Positions 1 to 6,754 are shown, counted from the first letter of the stretch. The stretch is DNA of 45,117 nucleotides from Pseudomonadota bacterium (GCA_027487685.1 JAIYDC010000144.1:1-45117); one strand, 5' to 3'. Numbers and translations are program-made. Notes: generated from the sequence alone by a model not told the origin.

Positions 1-222
1 CTCATGGGCCTCAACATGGATAGAGTTTTTTTTTTTTTTTATGCCTTCCAAATTGAGCTTAAGTTTAAGGTCTGGTCTCAGGGTCTTCGTTGCGTAGAGG
101 TTCCCATAACTTTCTGGGAACGGACTGTAGGAAAGTCAAAAATGAGTCGGAAAATCGTGGTGGAAGCGGTTATAAATGTCTTCCGTCTCCGGCTTAAAAA
201 AATGCTCGGAACACTTCTGTGA
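1..222 (+). CDS. Polyprenol-phosphate mannosyltransferase-like GT2, C-terminal end (partial)
   Basis: Only the last 73 codons lie in the window; the 5' part is off the left edge. The segment AFQIELKFKVWSQGLRCVEVPITF followed by VGKSKMS has the spacing and conserved residues of the C-terminus of dolichol/polyprenol-phosphate mannose synthases, which transfer a sugar from a nucleotide donor to a lipid phosphate at the inner face of the membrane. Just upstream the frame runs through 15 consecutive T (26-40), giving FFFF where the family usually has a polar Gly/Tyr-containing stretch. The frame stays open, but this tract may be slippage-prone or a sequencing error. Its stop overlaps the next gene's GTG start by three bases. 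Confidence 0.75.
   Translation, partial: LMGLNMDRVFFFFYAFQIELKFKVWSQGLRCVEVPITFWERTVGKSKMSRKIVVEAVINVFRLRLKKMLGTLL
26..40 (+). repeat. 15-nt poly-T homopolymer inside a coding region
   Basis: Fifteen consecutive T lie inside the glycosyltransferase reading frame. Tracts of this length are prone to slipped-strand mispairing and to sequencing error. At the length given, the frame is intact. Confidence 0.8.
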
Positions 223-815
223 TTGAGGGCCTCAGCGCCCTGGACCGCGGGCTCTTCCTCGCGCTTAACTCCTACCACGCCACTTGGTTAAACCCACTTA
301 TGCAGGTGCTCTCGGGACAGACCCTTTGGGCGCCATTCATAGGTTACTTTTTCTGGTATTCCTATCGGCGAATCGGAAAAACCGAGACTGTCATTTTTGG
401 GCTTTTTTTAACCCTCACAATTATCGCTAGCGATGTCACATCATCCTACATCATGAAGAATATTTTCCAACGACTTCGTCCCTGCCGAGAACTTGACCTT
501 AAGCCTCTCATTTATAGCTTTGGACAGAAGTGCGGTGGAAAATATGGATTTGTCTCTTCCCACGCTGCGAATTCGGTTGCCCTGGTACTATTCTCAATCC
601 GATGTCTTGGTTTAAATGGACGCTGTATGGGATTCTTTTTGGTCTTACCGGTGCTGGTCGCTTTGAGCCGGATTTACCTGGGGGTTCACTACCCCGGAGA
701 CATTCTAGGTGGGGCAGTTGTCGGTGCAGGTTGGGCGTGGGTGCTCTCAAGCCTCTATCGGTCTCGTCAGGGGGCAACCCTGAAACGATCCCAGGCAAGA
801 CCTTTTCGCTCGTAA
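219..815 (+). CDS. PAP2-family lipid phosphatase (membrane)
   Basis: A 198-aa membrane protein carrying the three PAP2 phosphatase motifs in order: K(x)6RP as KNIFQRLRP, a SxH motif as SSHAAN and SR(x)5HxxxD as SRIYLGVHYPGD. Hydrophobic helices separate them. Members dephosphorylate lipid phosphates such as undecaprenyl diphosphate or phosphatidylglycerophosphate on the periplasmic side; the exact substrate cannot be told. The GTG start overlaps the TGA of the upstream polyprenol-phosphate glycosyltransferase, so both probably form an operon acting on lipid-linked sugars. The basic, low-complexity last ~18 residues overlap pdxH on the other strand by 49 bases. Confidence 0.85.
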   Translation: MIEGLSALDRGLFLALNSYHATWLNPLMQVLSGQTLWAPFIGYFFWYSYRRIGKTETVIFGLFLTLTIIASDVTSSYIMKNIFQRLRPCRELDLKPLIYSFGQKCGGKYGFVSSHAANSVALVLFSIRCLGLNGRCMGFFLVLPVLVALSRIYLGVHYPGDILGGAVVGAGWAWVLSSLYRSRQGATLKRSQARPFRS

Positions 816-1414
816 CAGATCCGATCGTGCATTCTGTTATTGCGTCCCTGCCAGAATTCAAGAAAACTAGCATTTATCATGTACCCACCCCAATTGAAGG
901 GCATCGGCAGAACCTCAGTCTGCTGAAACTTCGCCTCCGTCTCATGAAAAAGTTTTTCTAGTGCATCTCTACTTTCTACTCTTTGGCTCTGAGGTGAGGC
1001 AATAGCTCCTAGCTGACTACCCCGTGGACGTTTGTGGAAATATTGTTCAGATAATTCGCTACTTAACTTTTTTACGCTTCCCTCGATCCGAATCTGACGC
1101 TGGAGCGGAAGCCAAAGAAAAGTCATGGCAACTTGATCGTTACTCGCTAACTCGTTGGCCTTGGCCGACTCATAATTCGTATAGAAGACGAAGTTGTTTT
1201 CATGGATTCCCTTCAGTAGAACAACTCGGGACCGGGGTCGGTTATCACTTGCTGTGGAGAGAATAAACGCATTAGGCTCGTCACACTTGCTGGAGATGGC
1301 CTCCCCTAACCATTTGTCAAACTGAACTACCGGATCGGAGTGGCAGTCATCAATGTCGAGGCTAGAGGCTTGGTAGCTAACGCGTAAGTTTTCGAGGGTT
1401 TCATTGAAATTCAT
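767..1414 (-). CDS. pdxH: Pyridoxamine 5'-phosphate oxidase
   Basis: A 215-aa protein matching PdxH over its length (E. coli PdxH is 218 aa). Recognisable blocks are SRVVLLKG, NYESAKANEL, QIRIEGSV, RPRGSQLGAIASPQS and the C-terminal EFWQGRNNRMHDR...RVAP signature. It oxidises pyridoxine- or pyridoxamine-5'-phosphate to pyridoxal phosphate using FMN, in the cytoplasm. It lies 32 bases downstream of the 70-aa membrane protein gene on the same strand and may be read with it. PLP is the cofactor of the RfbH-type dehydratase encoded further on, but that is a general need, not a specific link. Confidence 0.95.
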   Translation of the reverse strand: MNFNETLENLRVSYQASSLDIDDCHSDPVVQFDKWLGEAISSKCDEPNAFILSTASDNRPRSRVVLLKGIHENNFVFYTNYESAKANELASNDQVAMTFLWLPLQRQIRIEGSVKKLSSELSEQYFHKRPRGSQLGAIASPQSQRVESRDALEKLFHETEAKFQQTEVLPMPFNWGGYMINASFLEFWQGRNNRMHDRICYERKGLAWDRFRVAP

Positions 1415-1446
1415 GGCGCCATAGTACTCAAGTCATCGCTCACCAG

Positions 1447-1659
1447 TCATGAGATATTTTTGAATTTTTCCACAATATCTAGCTTTGTAACAAGGCCAAA
1501 TACGGCTTCAGCTTTTGAAGAAACTGACCCGAGGAAAAGTGCTGTTAAGGCGGCGAGTACTTTGAAAAAATAAGTCCTCTTTTCTTTCGCCTCCATATGC
1601 TTCTCAATTTCGTCCAGAAAATCATCCTGGAGATGAGCGAGTCCTGTTCTCTTCCTCAT
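1447..1659 (-). CDS. Small hypothetical membrane protein (70 aa)
   Basis: A 70-aa product with a charged N-terminal half (DEIEKHMEAKEKR) followed by one hydrophobic segment (residues ~29-46, FFKVLAALTALFLGSV) and a short polar tail. I do not recognise a family. The ATG overlaps the TAA of the 36-aa upstream ORF as TAATG, which indicates translational coupling and supports both being genes. The pair sits downstream of a -24/-12 type promoter that faces away from the NtrC-family regulator gene, so sigma-54 control is likely. Confidence 0.55.
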   Translation of the reverse strand: MRKRTGLAHLQDDFLDEIEKHMEAKEKRTYFFKVLAALTALFLGSVSSKAEAVFGLVTKLDIVEKFKNIS

Positions 1660-1769
1660 TAGGCGTGATCTGATTTTCCGACCTCGGGGAAAATGCGCTC
1701 CAAGCCTCGATGACCAAGGATAAGAACTAGTGTCCCAATATGATAAAAGGCAATTGCGGGTGCTAACAT
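1659..1769 (-). CDS. Very small membrane peptide (36 aa)
   Basis: A 36-codon ORF starting MLAPAIAFYHIGTLVLILGH, with one hydrophobic helix and a short polar tail. Its stop codon shares bases with the start of the 70-aa gene (TAATG), and it is preceded by an AGGA-like ribosome site about seven bases upstream of ATG. The first gene after a -24/-12 promoter, it is probably a regulated membrane microprotein of unknown role. No homologue is recognised; the evidence is arrangement and hydrophobicity only. Confidence 0.45.
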   Translation of the reverse strand: MLAPAIAFYHIGTLVLILGHRGLERIFPEVGKSDHA

Positions 1770-1816
1770 AAAAAATCCTTTTCTTATGTTATGTAGCCAA
1801 TAACGAGTCTAGTTTT

Positions 1817-1833
1817 TGCACTCAGGTTGCCAT
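1817..1833 (-). promoter_or_regulatory. Sigma-54 (-24/-12) promoter for the 36-aa/70-aa operon
   Basis: Reading leftward the site is TGGCAACCTGAGTGC, with the invariant GG and GC separated by exactly ten bases as in the consensus TGGCAC-N5-TTGC. Transcription would start near 1806, about 35 bases before the ATG at 1769. It faces away from the sigma-54 activator gene starting at 1940. Confidence 0.55.
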
Positions 1834-1877
1834 CTCCAAAACCCAATATTTACCAACCCTTAAACCATCGGTAAACC

Positions 1878-1906
1878 TTGTCACTGGGTCTTTTTGCCTC
1901 TATATT
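1878..1906 (+). promoter_or_regulatory. Sigma-70-type promoter of the NtrC-family regulator
   Basis: TTGTCA (1878-1883) and TATATT (1901-1906) are separated by 17 bases, a near-consensus housekeeping promoter 33 bases upstream of the regulator's ATG. Confidence 0.65.
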
Positions 1907-1937
1907 GGGCAAAATTTCACGGTAAAGGATTTTGCCC
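1907..1937 (+). promoter_or_regulatory. Inverted repeat in the regulator's leader
   Basis: GGGCAAAAT (1907-1915) and ATTTTGCCC (1929-1937) form a perfect 9-bp inverted repeat with a 13-base spacer. It begins right after the -10 box and its right arm ends two bases before the ATG, in the ribosome-binding region. It could be an autoregulatory operator or an RNA hairpin that limits translation. Confidence 0.5.
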
Positions 1938-1939
1938 CG

Positions 1940-3334
1940 ATGAAACTTAAAAACAGCCCAAGCATTACTCTGATTGAAGATGATTTAGATCTCTTGGATC
2001 TTCTCTCGAGTTTCTTTAAACAACGAGGTTACAAGATTTCCAGCTTTACCAACGCAGAAGAGGCCCTGATCGAAATCGAGCATAAGCGCCTTGAAACCGA
2101 CGTTGTGATTTCGGACCTCAAGTTACCTGCTATGTCAGGGCTAGATTTTATCAAACGCATCCGACGATCTTCTATAAGCCTTCCGATTATTCTGATGACC
2201 TCAGAGGGAAGTGTCGAAATAGCGGTTGAAGCAATCGAGGCCGGCGCCTATGACTTCGTGCTTAAGCCCCTCCATATCCCACAGCTTCTCATTTCCGTAC
2301 AGCGAGCGCTCTTCCTCAACGAGGTGCAATCTGAAAATAGCAGCTTAAAGAGTTTATTCCAGGAAGATGTTGCTGGCCTTAAGGGTGTGATCGGAAAATC
2401 TCAAGGATTCAAGAAGGCTTTCGAACTCGCTCGTCGCGTTTCCGGGTCCCAGGCCAACGTTCTCATCAGCGGAGAATCTGGATCTGGAAAAGAAGTCATA
2501 GCCCGGGCCGTGCATGAGCTCGGTGATAAAAAGGATGGCCCGTTCGTTGCGATCAATTGTTCTGCGATCCCTGAAAATCTTCTCGAGTCCGAACTTTTTG
2601 GGCACGCCAAGGGCTCTTTTACTGGTGCTCATGATAAAAAGATCGGGCTGTTCGAAGAAGCAAATAAGGGAACGCTCTTTTTAGATGAAATAGGTGACCT
2701 GACCCTTCAGTTGCAGTCGAAAATCTTGCGAGTGCTGCAAGAGCGAAAAGTAAGGAGAATTGGAGAGAACCAGTACCGAGACATTACCGCACGTATTACC
2801 TGCGCCACACACAAAGACTTGCGGCGCGAGGTCTCCGAGGGACGTTTTCGCGAAGACTTGTTTTTCCGCTTGAATGTTATCCCGATCTACATGCCCCCCT
2901 TACGGGAGCGTCGGGAAGACATCCTCCCACTATCAGAGTACTTCCTAAGAAAGTTTTCGTTGATGAATAACTCAGCCGTCAAGGGCATCAGCAAAGAGGC
3001 AATACAGAAGCTTGAGAGTTACAAGTGGAAAGGTAACGTCCGTGAGCTTGAGAACGCAATTGAGCGTGCCGTTGTGCTAACTACCGCCGAGTACATCCTG
3101 CCCGAAGATCTTCCGACCGAGGAGAACTACCTTGAGAGAAAAGAGGATGTGCCGCACTGTTCGCAAGGGATATCTTTTGAAGAAGACAGGCCCGTAACGT
3201 TAGACGAACTTTGCAAAAAATATATTCAGCACATCTTCGACAAGAATGACGGAGCTAAAGAACAGACGGCCAAGGATCTCGGGATTGATCGTAAGACCCT
3301 CTACCGAAAACTTAAGGAAATGAATCTTAATTGA
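1940..3334 (+). CDS. NtrC-family sigma-54-dependent response regulator
   Basis: A 464-aa protein with three domains. The receiver domain (1-~120) has acidic pocket E13-D15, phospho-acceptor D59 and K109. The AAA+ domain (~148-380) has Walker A GESGSGKE at 178-185, the sigma-54 contact loop as GSFTGA at 225-230 (canonical GAFTGA) and Walker B TLFLDE near 245-250. The C-terminus is a Fis-type helix-turn-helix (TAKDLGIDRKTLYRKLKEM). Such proteins activate sigma-54 promoters after phosphorylation. No sensor kinase is adjacent, so its partner is elsewhere. Four -24/-12 sites lie within 3.4 kb, making a local regulon plausible. Its own promoter looks like sigma-70, with an inverted repeat in the leader. 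Confidence 0.93.
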   Translation: MKLKNSPSITLIEDDLDLLDLLSSFFKQRGYKISSFTNAEEALIEIEHKRLETDVVISDLKLPAMSGLDFIKRIRRSSISLPIILMTSEGSVEIAVEAIEAGAYDFVLKPLHIPQLLISVQRALFLNEVQSENSSLKSLFQEDVAGLKGVIGKSQGFKKAFELARRVSGSQANVLISGESGSGKEVIARAVHELGDKKDGPFVAINCSAIPENLLESELFGHAKGSFTGAHDKKIGLFEEANKGTLFLDEIGDLTLQLQSKILRVLQERKVRRIGENQYRDITARITCATHKDLRREVSEGRFREDLFFRLNVIPIYMPPLRERREDILPLSEYFLRKFSLMNNSAVKGISKEAIQKLESYKWKGNVRELENAIERAVVLTTAEYILPEDLPTEENYLERKEDVPHCSQGISFEEDRPVTLDELCKKYIQHIFDKNDGAKEQTAKDLGIDRKTLYRKLKEMNLN

Positions 3335-3540
3335 CGTGTCCCTTTGGCCAGATTGATAAAAGGCTGAGCTCACTGCCCAAGAAATGTAGGTTCCATTCTT
3401 GTACAGCTTTCTCTCAACCTTTTCCGATCTTGCAGATGTCATTAAGGCCAAGAGCAGGGAAAATCACCCCTACCCAACGAGTCAAAAAACCCCGAGTAGA
3501 TCTCCCCTTCTCCCTAAGCTCCCAGAATACGCTCCCAGAC

Positions 3541-3558
3541 CATGGCACCTGGGGTGCT
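3541..3558 (+). promoter_or_regulatory. Sigma-54 (-24/-12) promoter
   Basis: The site reads TGGCACCTGGGGTGCT, with GG at 3544-3545 and GC at 3556-3557 and the required ten-base separation. The predicted start is near 3569. The only elements downstream before the next gene are about 90 bases of leader and an intrinsic terminator. Confidence 0.55.
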
Positions 3559-3568
3559 GACCTTATTA

Positions 3569-3693
3569 CCTAGAGACGTTCTGGTTCGAATGAACTGACG
3601 TACGTAGAAGCTATCGGCGAACACCTAACCTGCACCGTTAGCACGACTTTAAGGCCGAGATACCACTCCGGTTTTCCGGAGTGGTATTCTTTA
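3569..3693 (+). ncRNA. Candidate sigma-54-dependent small RNA
   Basis: The interval from the predicted sigma-54 start to the end of the terminator hairpin is about 125 bases, with no convincing reading frame. A -24/-12 promoter paired with a strong terminator and no gene in between is what an intergenic regulatory RNA looks like. The alternative is an attenuated leader of the methyltransferase gene starting at 3709. There is no family match; this is an inference from the flanking signals. Confidence 0.4.
3660..3692 (+). terminator. Intrinsic terminator hairpin
   Basis: ATACCACTCCGG (3660-3671), loop TTTT, CCGGAGTGGTAT (3676-3687) form a perfect 12-bp stem followed by TCTTT. It lies 325 bases after the regulator's stop, too far to be its natural terminator, and just 21 bases before the next ATG. 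Confidence 0.75.
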
Positions 3694-3708
3694 TGCTACA
3701 CTTTACAA

Positions 3709-4545
3709 ATGAATGCACCACTCATCCCAGAACTACGGCCCGGTCAGTCTATCGAACTCTTGAAAGAGCTTCATATTTTGACCCGCGATGGAAAACTAAA
3801 CCAGGATTCCCGGCGTAAACTTAAACAAGTTTATCACCTTTTCAATTTTATCGAGCCATTGCTCAATGAGTTGGCAAAAGATGAGACGCGCAACCTGACA
3901 CTCGTCGATCACGGGGCAGGCAAGTCTTATTTAGGCTTTATACTCTATGACCTCTTTTATAAAAAAGCGGCTCGAGGTTCGGTGTTTGGAATTGAAACCC
4001 GGGACGACCTTGTTATTAAGTCCCGCGACCTTGCTCAAAGACTAAAGTTCGATCGCATGGAGTTTCTTAACTTCTCCGTGGAAGAGTCTATCTTCTCCTC
4101 CGCGCTGCCACCCTCGGTTGATATGGTTACGGCACTCCACGCCTGCGATACCGCGACGGATGATGCAATACGGTTCGCACTTAAGAGGCAAGCTAAATAC
4201 GTTGTTCTTGTCCCTTGTTGCCAGGCCGAAGTTGCGTCTACTCTGCGCAAGCACAAAGGCCGTAACCTCAGTCGCTCTGTTCTAACCGAAATCTACCGTC
4301 ACCCTCTGCAGACTCGAGAATTCGGGAGTCATCTTACGAATGTTCTCCGCTGCCTTGCTCTCGAAGCAGCAGGGTACCAGGTCACAGTGACGGAGCTGAT
4401 AGGCTGGGAGCACTCGATGAAAAATGAGCTAATTATCGCTCAACAAAAAGAACTCCCTCGGGCCTATCCGCGGCAGCGCCTCGAGGCCCTCATCCAAGAG
4501 TTTAACCTCGAAGATCTAAAGGATCGATTTCTTTGCGATAGCTAA
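3709..4545 (+). CDS. METTL25-like SAM-dependent methyltransferase
   Basis: A 278-aa protein with a class I methyltransferase fold of the Methyltransf_32 (METTL25/RRNAD1-like) type. Motif I is LVDHGAGKSYLGF (residues ~65-77), followed by an acidic motif around GIETRD, ALHACDTATDDA and the VLVPCCQAE block typical of this family. Relatives are rare in bacteria and their substrates mostly unknown. There is no clear Shine-Dalgarno before the ATG; a TATGCT box about 12 bases upstream suggests a very short or absent leader. It converges with the small-gene cluster on the other strand, three bases away. Confidence 0.75.
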   Translation: MNAPLIPELRPGQSIELLKELHILTRDGKLNQDSRRKLKQVYHLFNFIEPLLNELAKDETRNLTLVDHGAGKSYLGFILYDLFYKKAARGSVFGIETRDDLVIKSRDLAQRLKFDRMEFLNFSVEESIFSSALPPSVDMVTALHACDTATDDAIRFALKRQAKYVVLVPCCQAEVASTLRKHKGRNLSRSVLTEIYRHPLQTREFGSHLTNVLRCLALEAAGYQVTVTELIGWEHSMKNELIIAQQKELPRAYPRQRLEALIQEFNLEDLKDRFLCDS

Positions 4546-4548
4546 GCT

Positions 4549-4722
4549 TTACTTCGGACTCAACTCAATATCCAGCAGATGGTTGATCTCATACTCCATA
4601 TCTTGATTCAAAACTTCCCGGTCATTGAAGGGATGACCGGAAAGAGTCACAATCAAAGTGAGGAACAAGAGTGCAAGGCCCGTGATCCAATAATGAAGCT
4701 TACGATCCACGGCTTTGCTCAC
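4549..4722 (-). CDS. Small membrane protein (57 aa) downstream of DUF1328
   Basis: A 57-codon ORF starting VSKAVDRKLHYWITG, with one transmembrane helix (residues ~11-28, WITGLALLFLTLIVTLSG) and an acidic C-terminal tail. Its GTG start overlaps the TGA of the DUF1328 gene by three bases, showing tight translational coupling. I do not recognise the family. By position it is the third gene of the operon that begins at 5161. Confidence 0.55.
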   Translation of the reverse strand: MSKAVDRKLHYWITGLALLFLTLIVTLSGHPFNDREVLNQDMEYEINHLLDIELSPK

Positions 4723-4895
4723 TTAACCATTTTGTTGCCTACAACAAGACTGGCAATGAAACTGATAACTGCCAGGACTAGGAAGATAAAGAGGAGGGTC
4801 TTTCCGATATCAACCGAAAGTCCTCCAATTCCATTCGCTCCCAGAAGAATCGCAACTAGACCCAGGACAAAAAAGGCAATGGCAGCTCTTAACAT
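4719..4895 (-). CDS. DUF1328/YtjA-like small membrane protein
   Basis: A 58-aa product, MLRAAIAFFVLGLVAILLG then a GIGGLSVDIGKTLLFIFLVL block, with two hydrophobic helices. The MLR-A start, Gly-rich linker and KxLLFIFLVL second helix match DUF1328 (YtjA), a widespread small inner-membrane protein found near CsbD and YqjD-type stress genes. AGGAG lies seven bases before the ATG. It lies 38 bases downstream of the 75-aa gene, on the same strand, so it is probably driven by the sigma-54 promoter at 5192-5208. Confidence 0.85.
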   Translation of the reverse strand: MLRAAIAFFVLGLVAILLGANGIGGLSVDIGKTLLFIFLVLAVISFIASLVVGNKMVK

Positions 4896-4933
4896 TTTAT
4901 TCTCCTAGTAGTGATCGTAAGGGGCAATTTTCC

Positions 4934-5161
4934 TCAGCGGGCCCTAAATATTTGACCCAAGAAGCTACGCTTTTCAACTATGCCTCTGGCCATTTCATAG
5001 CCCTTTTGAAGGTCGTCGCGCAGCTTCTGAAGATCCTGTCGTATGATAACGTACTGCTCACGAAGAGATGGATCCGATCTAGCAGAGGAACCGGTTTTTG
5101 AAACGCGGCGGGATATGCTTTTGAGGGTTTTCTCTATGTTCGTGGCCCTTTTCTGACTCAT
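4934..5161 (-). CDS. Small basic, coiled-coil-prone protein (75 aa), stress-cluster member
   Basis: A 75-aa product starting MSQKRATNIEKTLKSISRR, basic and helical, with a heptad-like stretch (EQYVIIRQDLQKLRDDLQKGYEMARG). There is no hydrophobic helix. I chose the ATG at 5161 rather than a longer upstream frame because AAGGAG sits at optimal distance and a -24/-12 promoter lies upstream of it. Position and composition recall YqjD/ElaB-like proteins but I cannot assign a family. First gene of an operon with DUF1328 and a 57-aa membrane protein, divergent from the CsbD-like gene. Confidence 0.65.
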   Translation of the reverse strand: MSQKRATNIEKTLKSISRRVSKTGSSARSDPSLREQYVIIRQDLQKLRDDLQKGYEMARGIVEKRSFLGQIFRAR

Positions 5162-5191
5162 GATTTCTCCTTCGTTGAGTGTAAATTTAGA

Positions 5192-5208
5192 AGCAAACCT
5201 CGTGCCGG
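5192..5208 (-). promoter_or_regulatory. Sigma-54 promoter, leftward, for the 75-aa/DUF1328 operon
   Basis: Reading leftward it is CCGGCACGAGGTTTGCT. GGCACG-N4-TTGCT matches the -24/-12 consensus exactly in both cores with ten bases between GG and GC. The predicted start is near 5181, about 20 bases before the ATG at 5161. Confidence 0.7.
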
Positions 5209-5210
5209 CC

Positions 5211-5227
5211 TTGGCACAGTTCCTGCT
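5211..5227 (+). promoter_or_regulatory. Sigma-54 promoter, rightward, for the CsbD-like gene
   Basis: TTGGCACAGTTCCTGCT matches TTGGCACG-N4-TTGCW with two mismatches and the exact ten-base GG-GC spacing. The predicted start is near 5238, about 20 bases before the ATG at 5258. It starts two bases beyond the leftward sigma-54 site, so the two promoters are back to back. Confidence 0.7.
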
Positions 5228-5257
5228 TGTAATGGACGCGTTGAGTAAGGAGCAATT

Positions 5258-5533
5258 ATGCATAAGCAACTGCCATTTGAAGTAAACTGGAGAGAAATGA
5301 AAGGAGCACTCAGGAACCTCTGGGGCCAGCTATCCGAGGACGAACTCGAGGCAGTTCGTGGCAATATCTACGACATATCAACTATCGTGGAAGACCGTTA
5401 TGGTGAATCAAAAATTGAGATTAGAAATAAGATCCACCAGTTAGTTGCATCGTTCGATAATGATACCGATGCCGGCCTTGATCCCGACATGAGCTCCTAT
5501 CACCGAAATCCCGTAAACTTTCGGCACCAGTAG
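5258..5533 (+). CDS. CsbD-like stress protein
   Basis: A 91-aa hydrophilic protein with the CsbD-like pattern NWREMKGALRNLWGQLSEDEL...RYGESK (residues ~9-55), extended by an Asp-rich tail of ~25 residues. CsbD-family proteins accumulate under general or envelope stress; their biochemical role is unknown. AAGGAG precedes the ATG, and a -24/-12 promoter lies about 30 bases upstream. It diverges from the 75-aa/DUF1328 operon, a frequent genomic neighbourhood for these families. Confidence 0.85.
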   Translation: MHKQLPFEVNWREMKGALRNLWGQLSEDELEAVRGNIYDISTIVEDRYGESKIEIRNKIHQLVASFDNDTDAGLDPDMSSYHRNPVNFRHQ

Positions 5534-5592
5534 TAAAGATAGACCTTCAAACTTCTCTTTAAGATCCGAATATTTCCGGATAATGTCTTCGT

Positions 5593-6180
5593 ATGCTTCA
5601 TCCCCATACAGAACTTCGCTTCGTTTCCGAAGAAATCGGATACGGTATTTTTGCTACTCAGGATATCCCTCTCGGCACCATCACTTGGGTAAGGGATGAG
5701 CTTGACCGCTCTTTCCGTGAGGAAGATGTAAAGCAGCTTTCCGCCGCTAGTTACGAAAATCTTATGAAATACACCTACCGAGATCGGAACGGAGATTACT
5801 TATTCTGCTGGGATTTGACCAGATACGTGAACCATAGCTATTCGCCAAACTCAATGATTACCCCTCTTGGGCTTGAGATCGCTATAAAAAACATCTCTAG
5901 CGGTGACGAGATCACAAACGACTACGGCACCCTGAACATTATCGAGGCTTTCAAGTGCGCCCTGGGTGATCACGAACGGGAGTTTGTACGACCTGATGAT
6001 CTTAGGCGCTTTCATCGTGATTGGGATCTTCTCTTAGACAATGCCTTCACTCGGATCAATTTCGTCGATCAGCCCTTGAATCGCTTCCTTACCAAGCCTC
6101 AATTGGAGAGACTGAAGCGAATCAATGATAGAGATGAGGTCCTACCTTCCATTCTTGAAGTCCTCTACTCAAACAGCTGA
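5593..6180 (+). CDS. SET-domain protein (putative lysine methyltransferase)
   Basis: A 195-aa protein that is essentially one SET domain. GYGIFATQDI (residues ~17-26) is the start motif, YVNHSYSPNS (~77-86) carries the NHS pseudoknot motif and GDEITNDYG (~105-113) the second part of the SAM/lysine site. Stand-alone bacterial SET proteins of this size resemble post-SET-less lysine methyltransferases; the target is unknown. It is followed five bases later by the DUF985 cupin gene, so the two are likely co-transcribed. Confidence 0.8.
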   Translation: MLHPHTELRFVSEEIGYGIFATQDIPLGTITWVRDELDRSFREEDVKQLSAASYENLMKYTYRDRNGDYLFCWDLTRYVNHSYSPNSMITPLGLEIAIKNISSGDEITNDYGTLNIIEAFKCALGDHEREFVRPDDLRRFHRDWDLLLDNAFTRINFVDQPLNRFLTKPQLERLKRINDRDEVLPSILEVLYSNS

Positions 6181-6185
6181 TCAAC

Positions 6186-6683
6186 ATGCTTTCAATAAGT
6201 GAAATCTTAAACTGCTTTCCACTCATCTCCCATCCCGAGGGCGGGGCGTACCTTGAAACCTACAAATCATCAGACTCCGCAACGTTTATGGGATTTAAAG
6301 GTGAGCGTTCACTGGCAACGGGAATCTACTTTCTCTTGAAAGAAGGAGAATTCTCGTCACTTCACCGAATACTCTCAGATGAAATGTGGCATTTCTACGG
6401 CGGGGGACCACTGGAGATTCTGGAAATAACACCCACAGGCGGTGTTCACTCTACGACTCTCGGGACTCGACTATACCAAGGGGAAAAAGTCCAGTATGTC
6501 GTCAAGGCTGGGAATTGGTTCGGTGCGAGGCCATTTCCGAAGAGTGAGTTTTCATTTGTCGGCTGCACCGTCGCGCCGGGCTTCGACTTTCGGGACTTTG
6601 AACTAGGACGGGCAGAGGAGCTCATTCTTCAATTTCCTCAGCACGAAGGGCTCATCCATTCGTTAACACGTCCCATGGGTTAA
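6186..6683 (+). CDS. DUF985-family cupin
   Basis: A 165-aa single-domain cupin. The HPEGGAYLETYKS start, IYFLLKEGEFSSLHRILSDEMWHFYGG core (first cupin motif, with H and E ligands) and VKAGNWFGARP block are typical of the DUF985 (YML079w-like) family. These bind small molecules and possibly metal; no confirmed reaction is general to the family. Five bases after the SET-domain gene, it is the second gene of that operon. Confidence 0.88.
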   Translation: MLSISEILNCFPLISHPEGGAYLETYKSSDSATFMGFKGERSLATGIYFLLKEGEFSSLHRILSDEMWHFYGGGPLEILEITPTGGVHSTTLGTRLYQGEKVQYVVKAGNWFGARPFPKSEFSFVGCTVAPGFDFRDFELGRAEELILQFPQHEGLIHSLTRPMG

Positions 6684-6754
6684 TTTCAACCAGCAGACCG
6701 ACTTAGTCCTAAACCTTTGACCACCAAAGTTCGATTCGGTAACAAAGGTGATTC

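Noticed and set aside
530-961. 143-codon ORF on the plus strand
   Set aside because: It is an alternative frame of the PAP2 gene running into pdxH; no conserved features.
1024-1266. 80-codon ORF on the plus strand
   Set aside because: It lies antisense to pdxH, which is well supported, and has no recognisable pattern.
3331-3573. 80-codon rightward ORF after the NtrC-type regulator
   Set aside because: No ribosome site, Pro/Ser-rich low-quality product, overlaps the sigma-54 site and is not needed to explain the gap.
5158-5364. 68-codon leftward ORF
   Set aside because: It runs antisense through the CsbD-like gene and both sigma-54 promoters.
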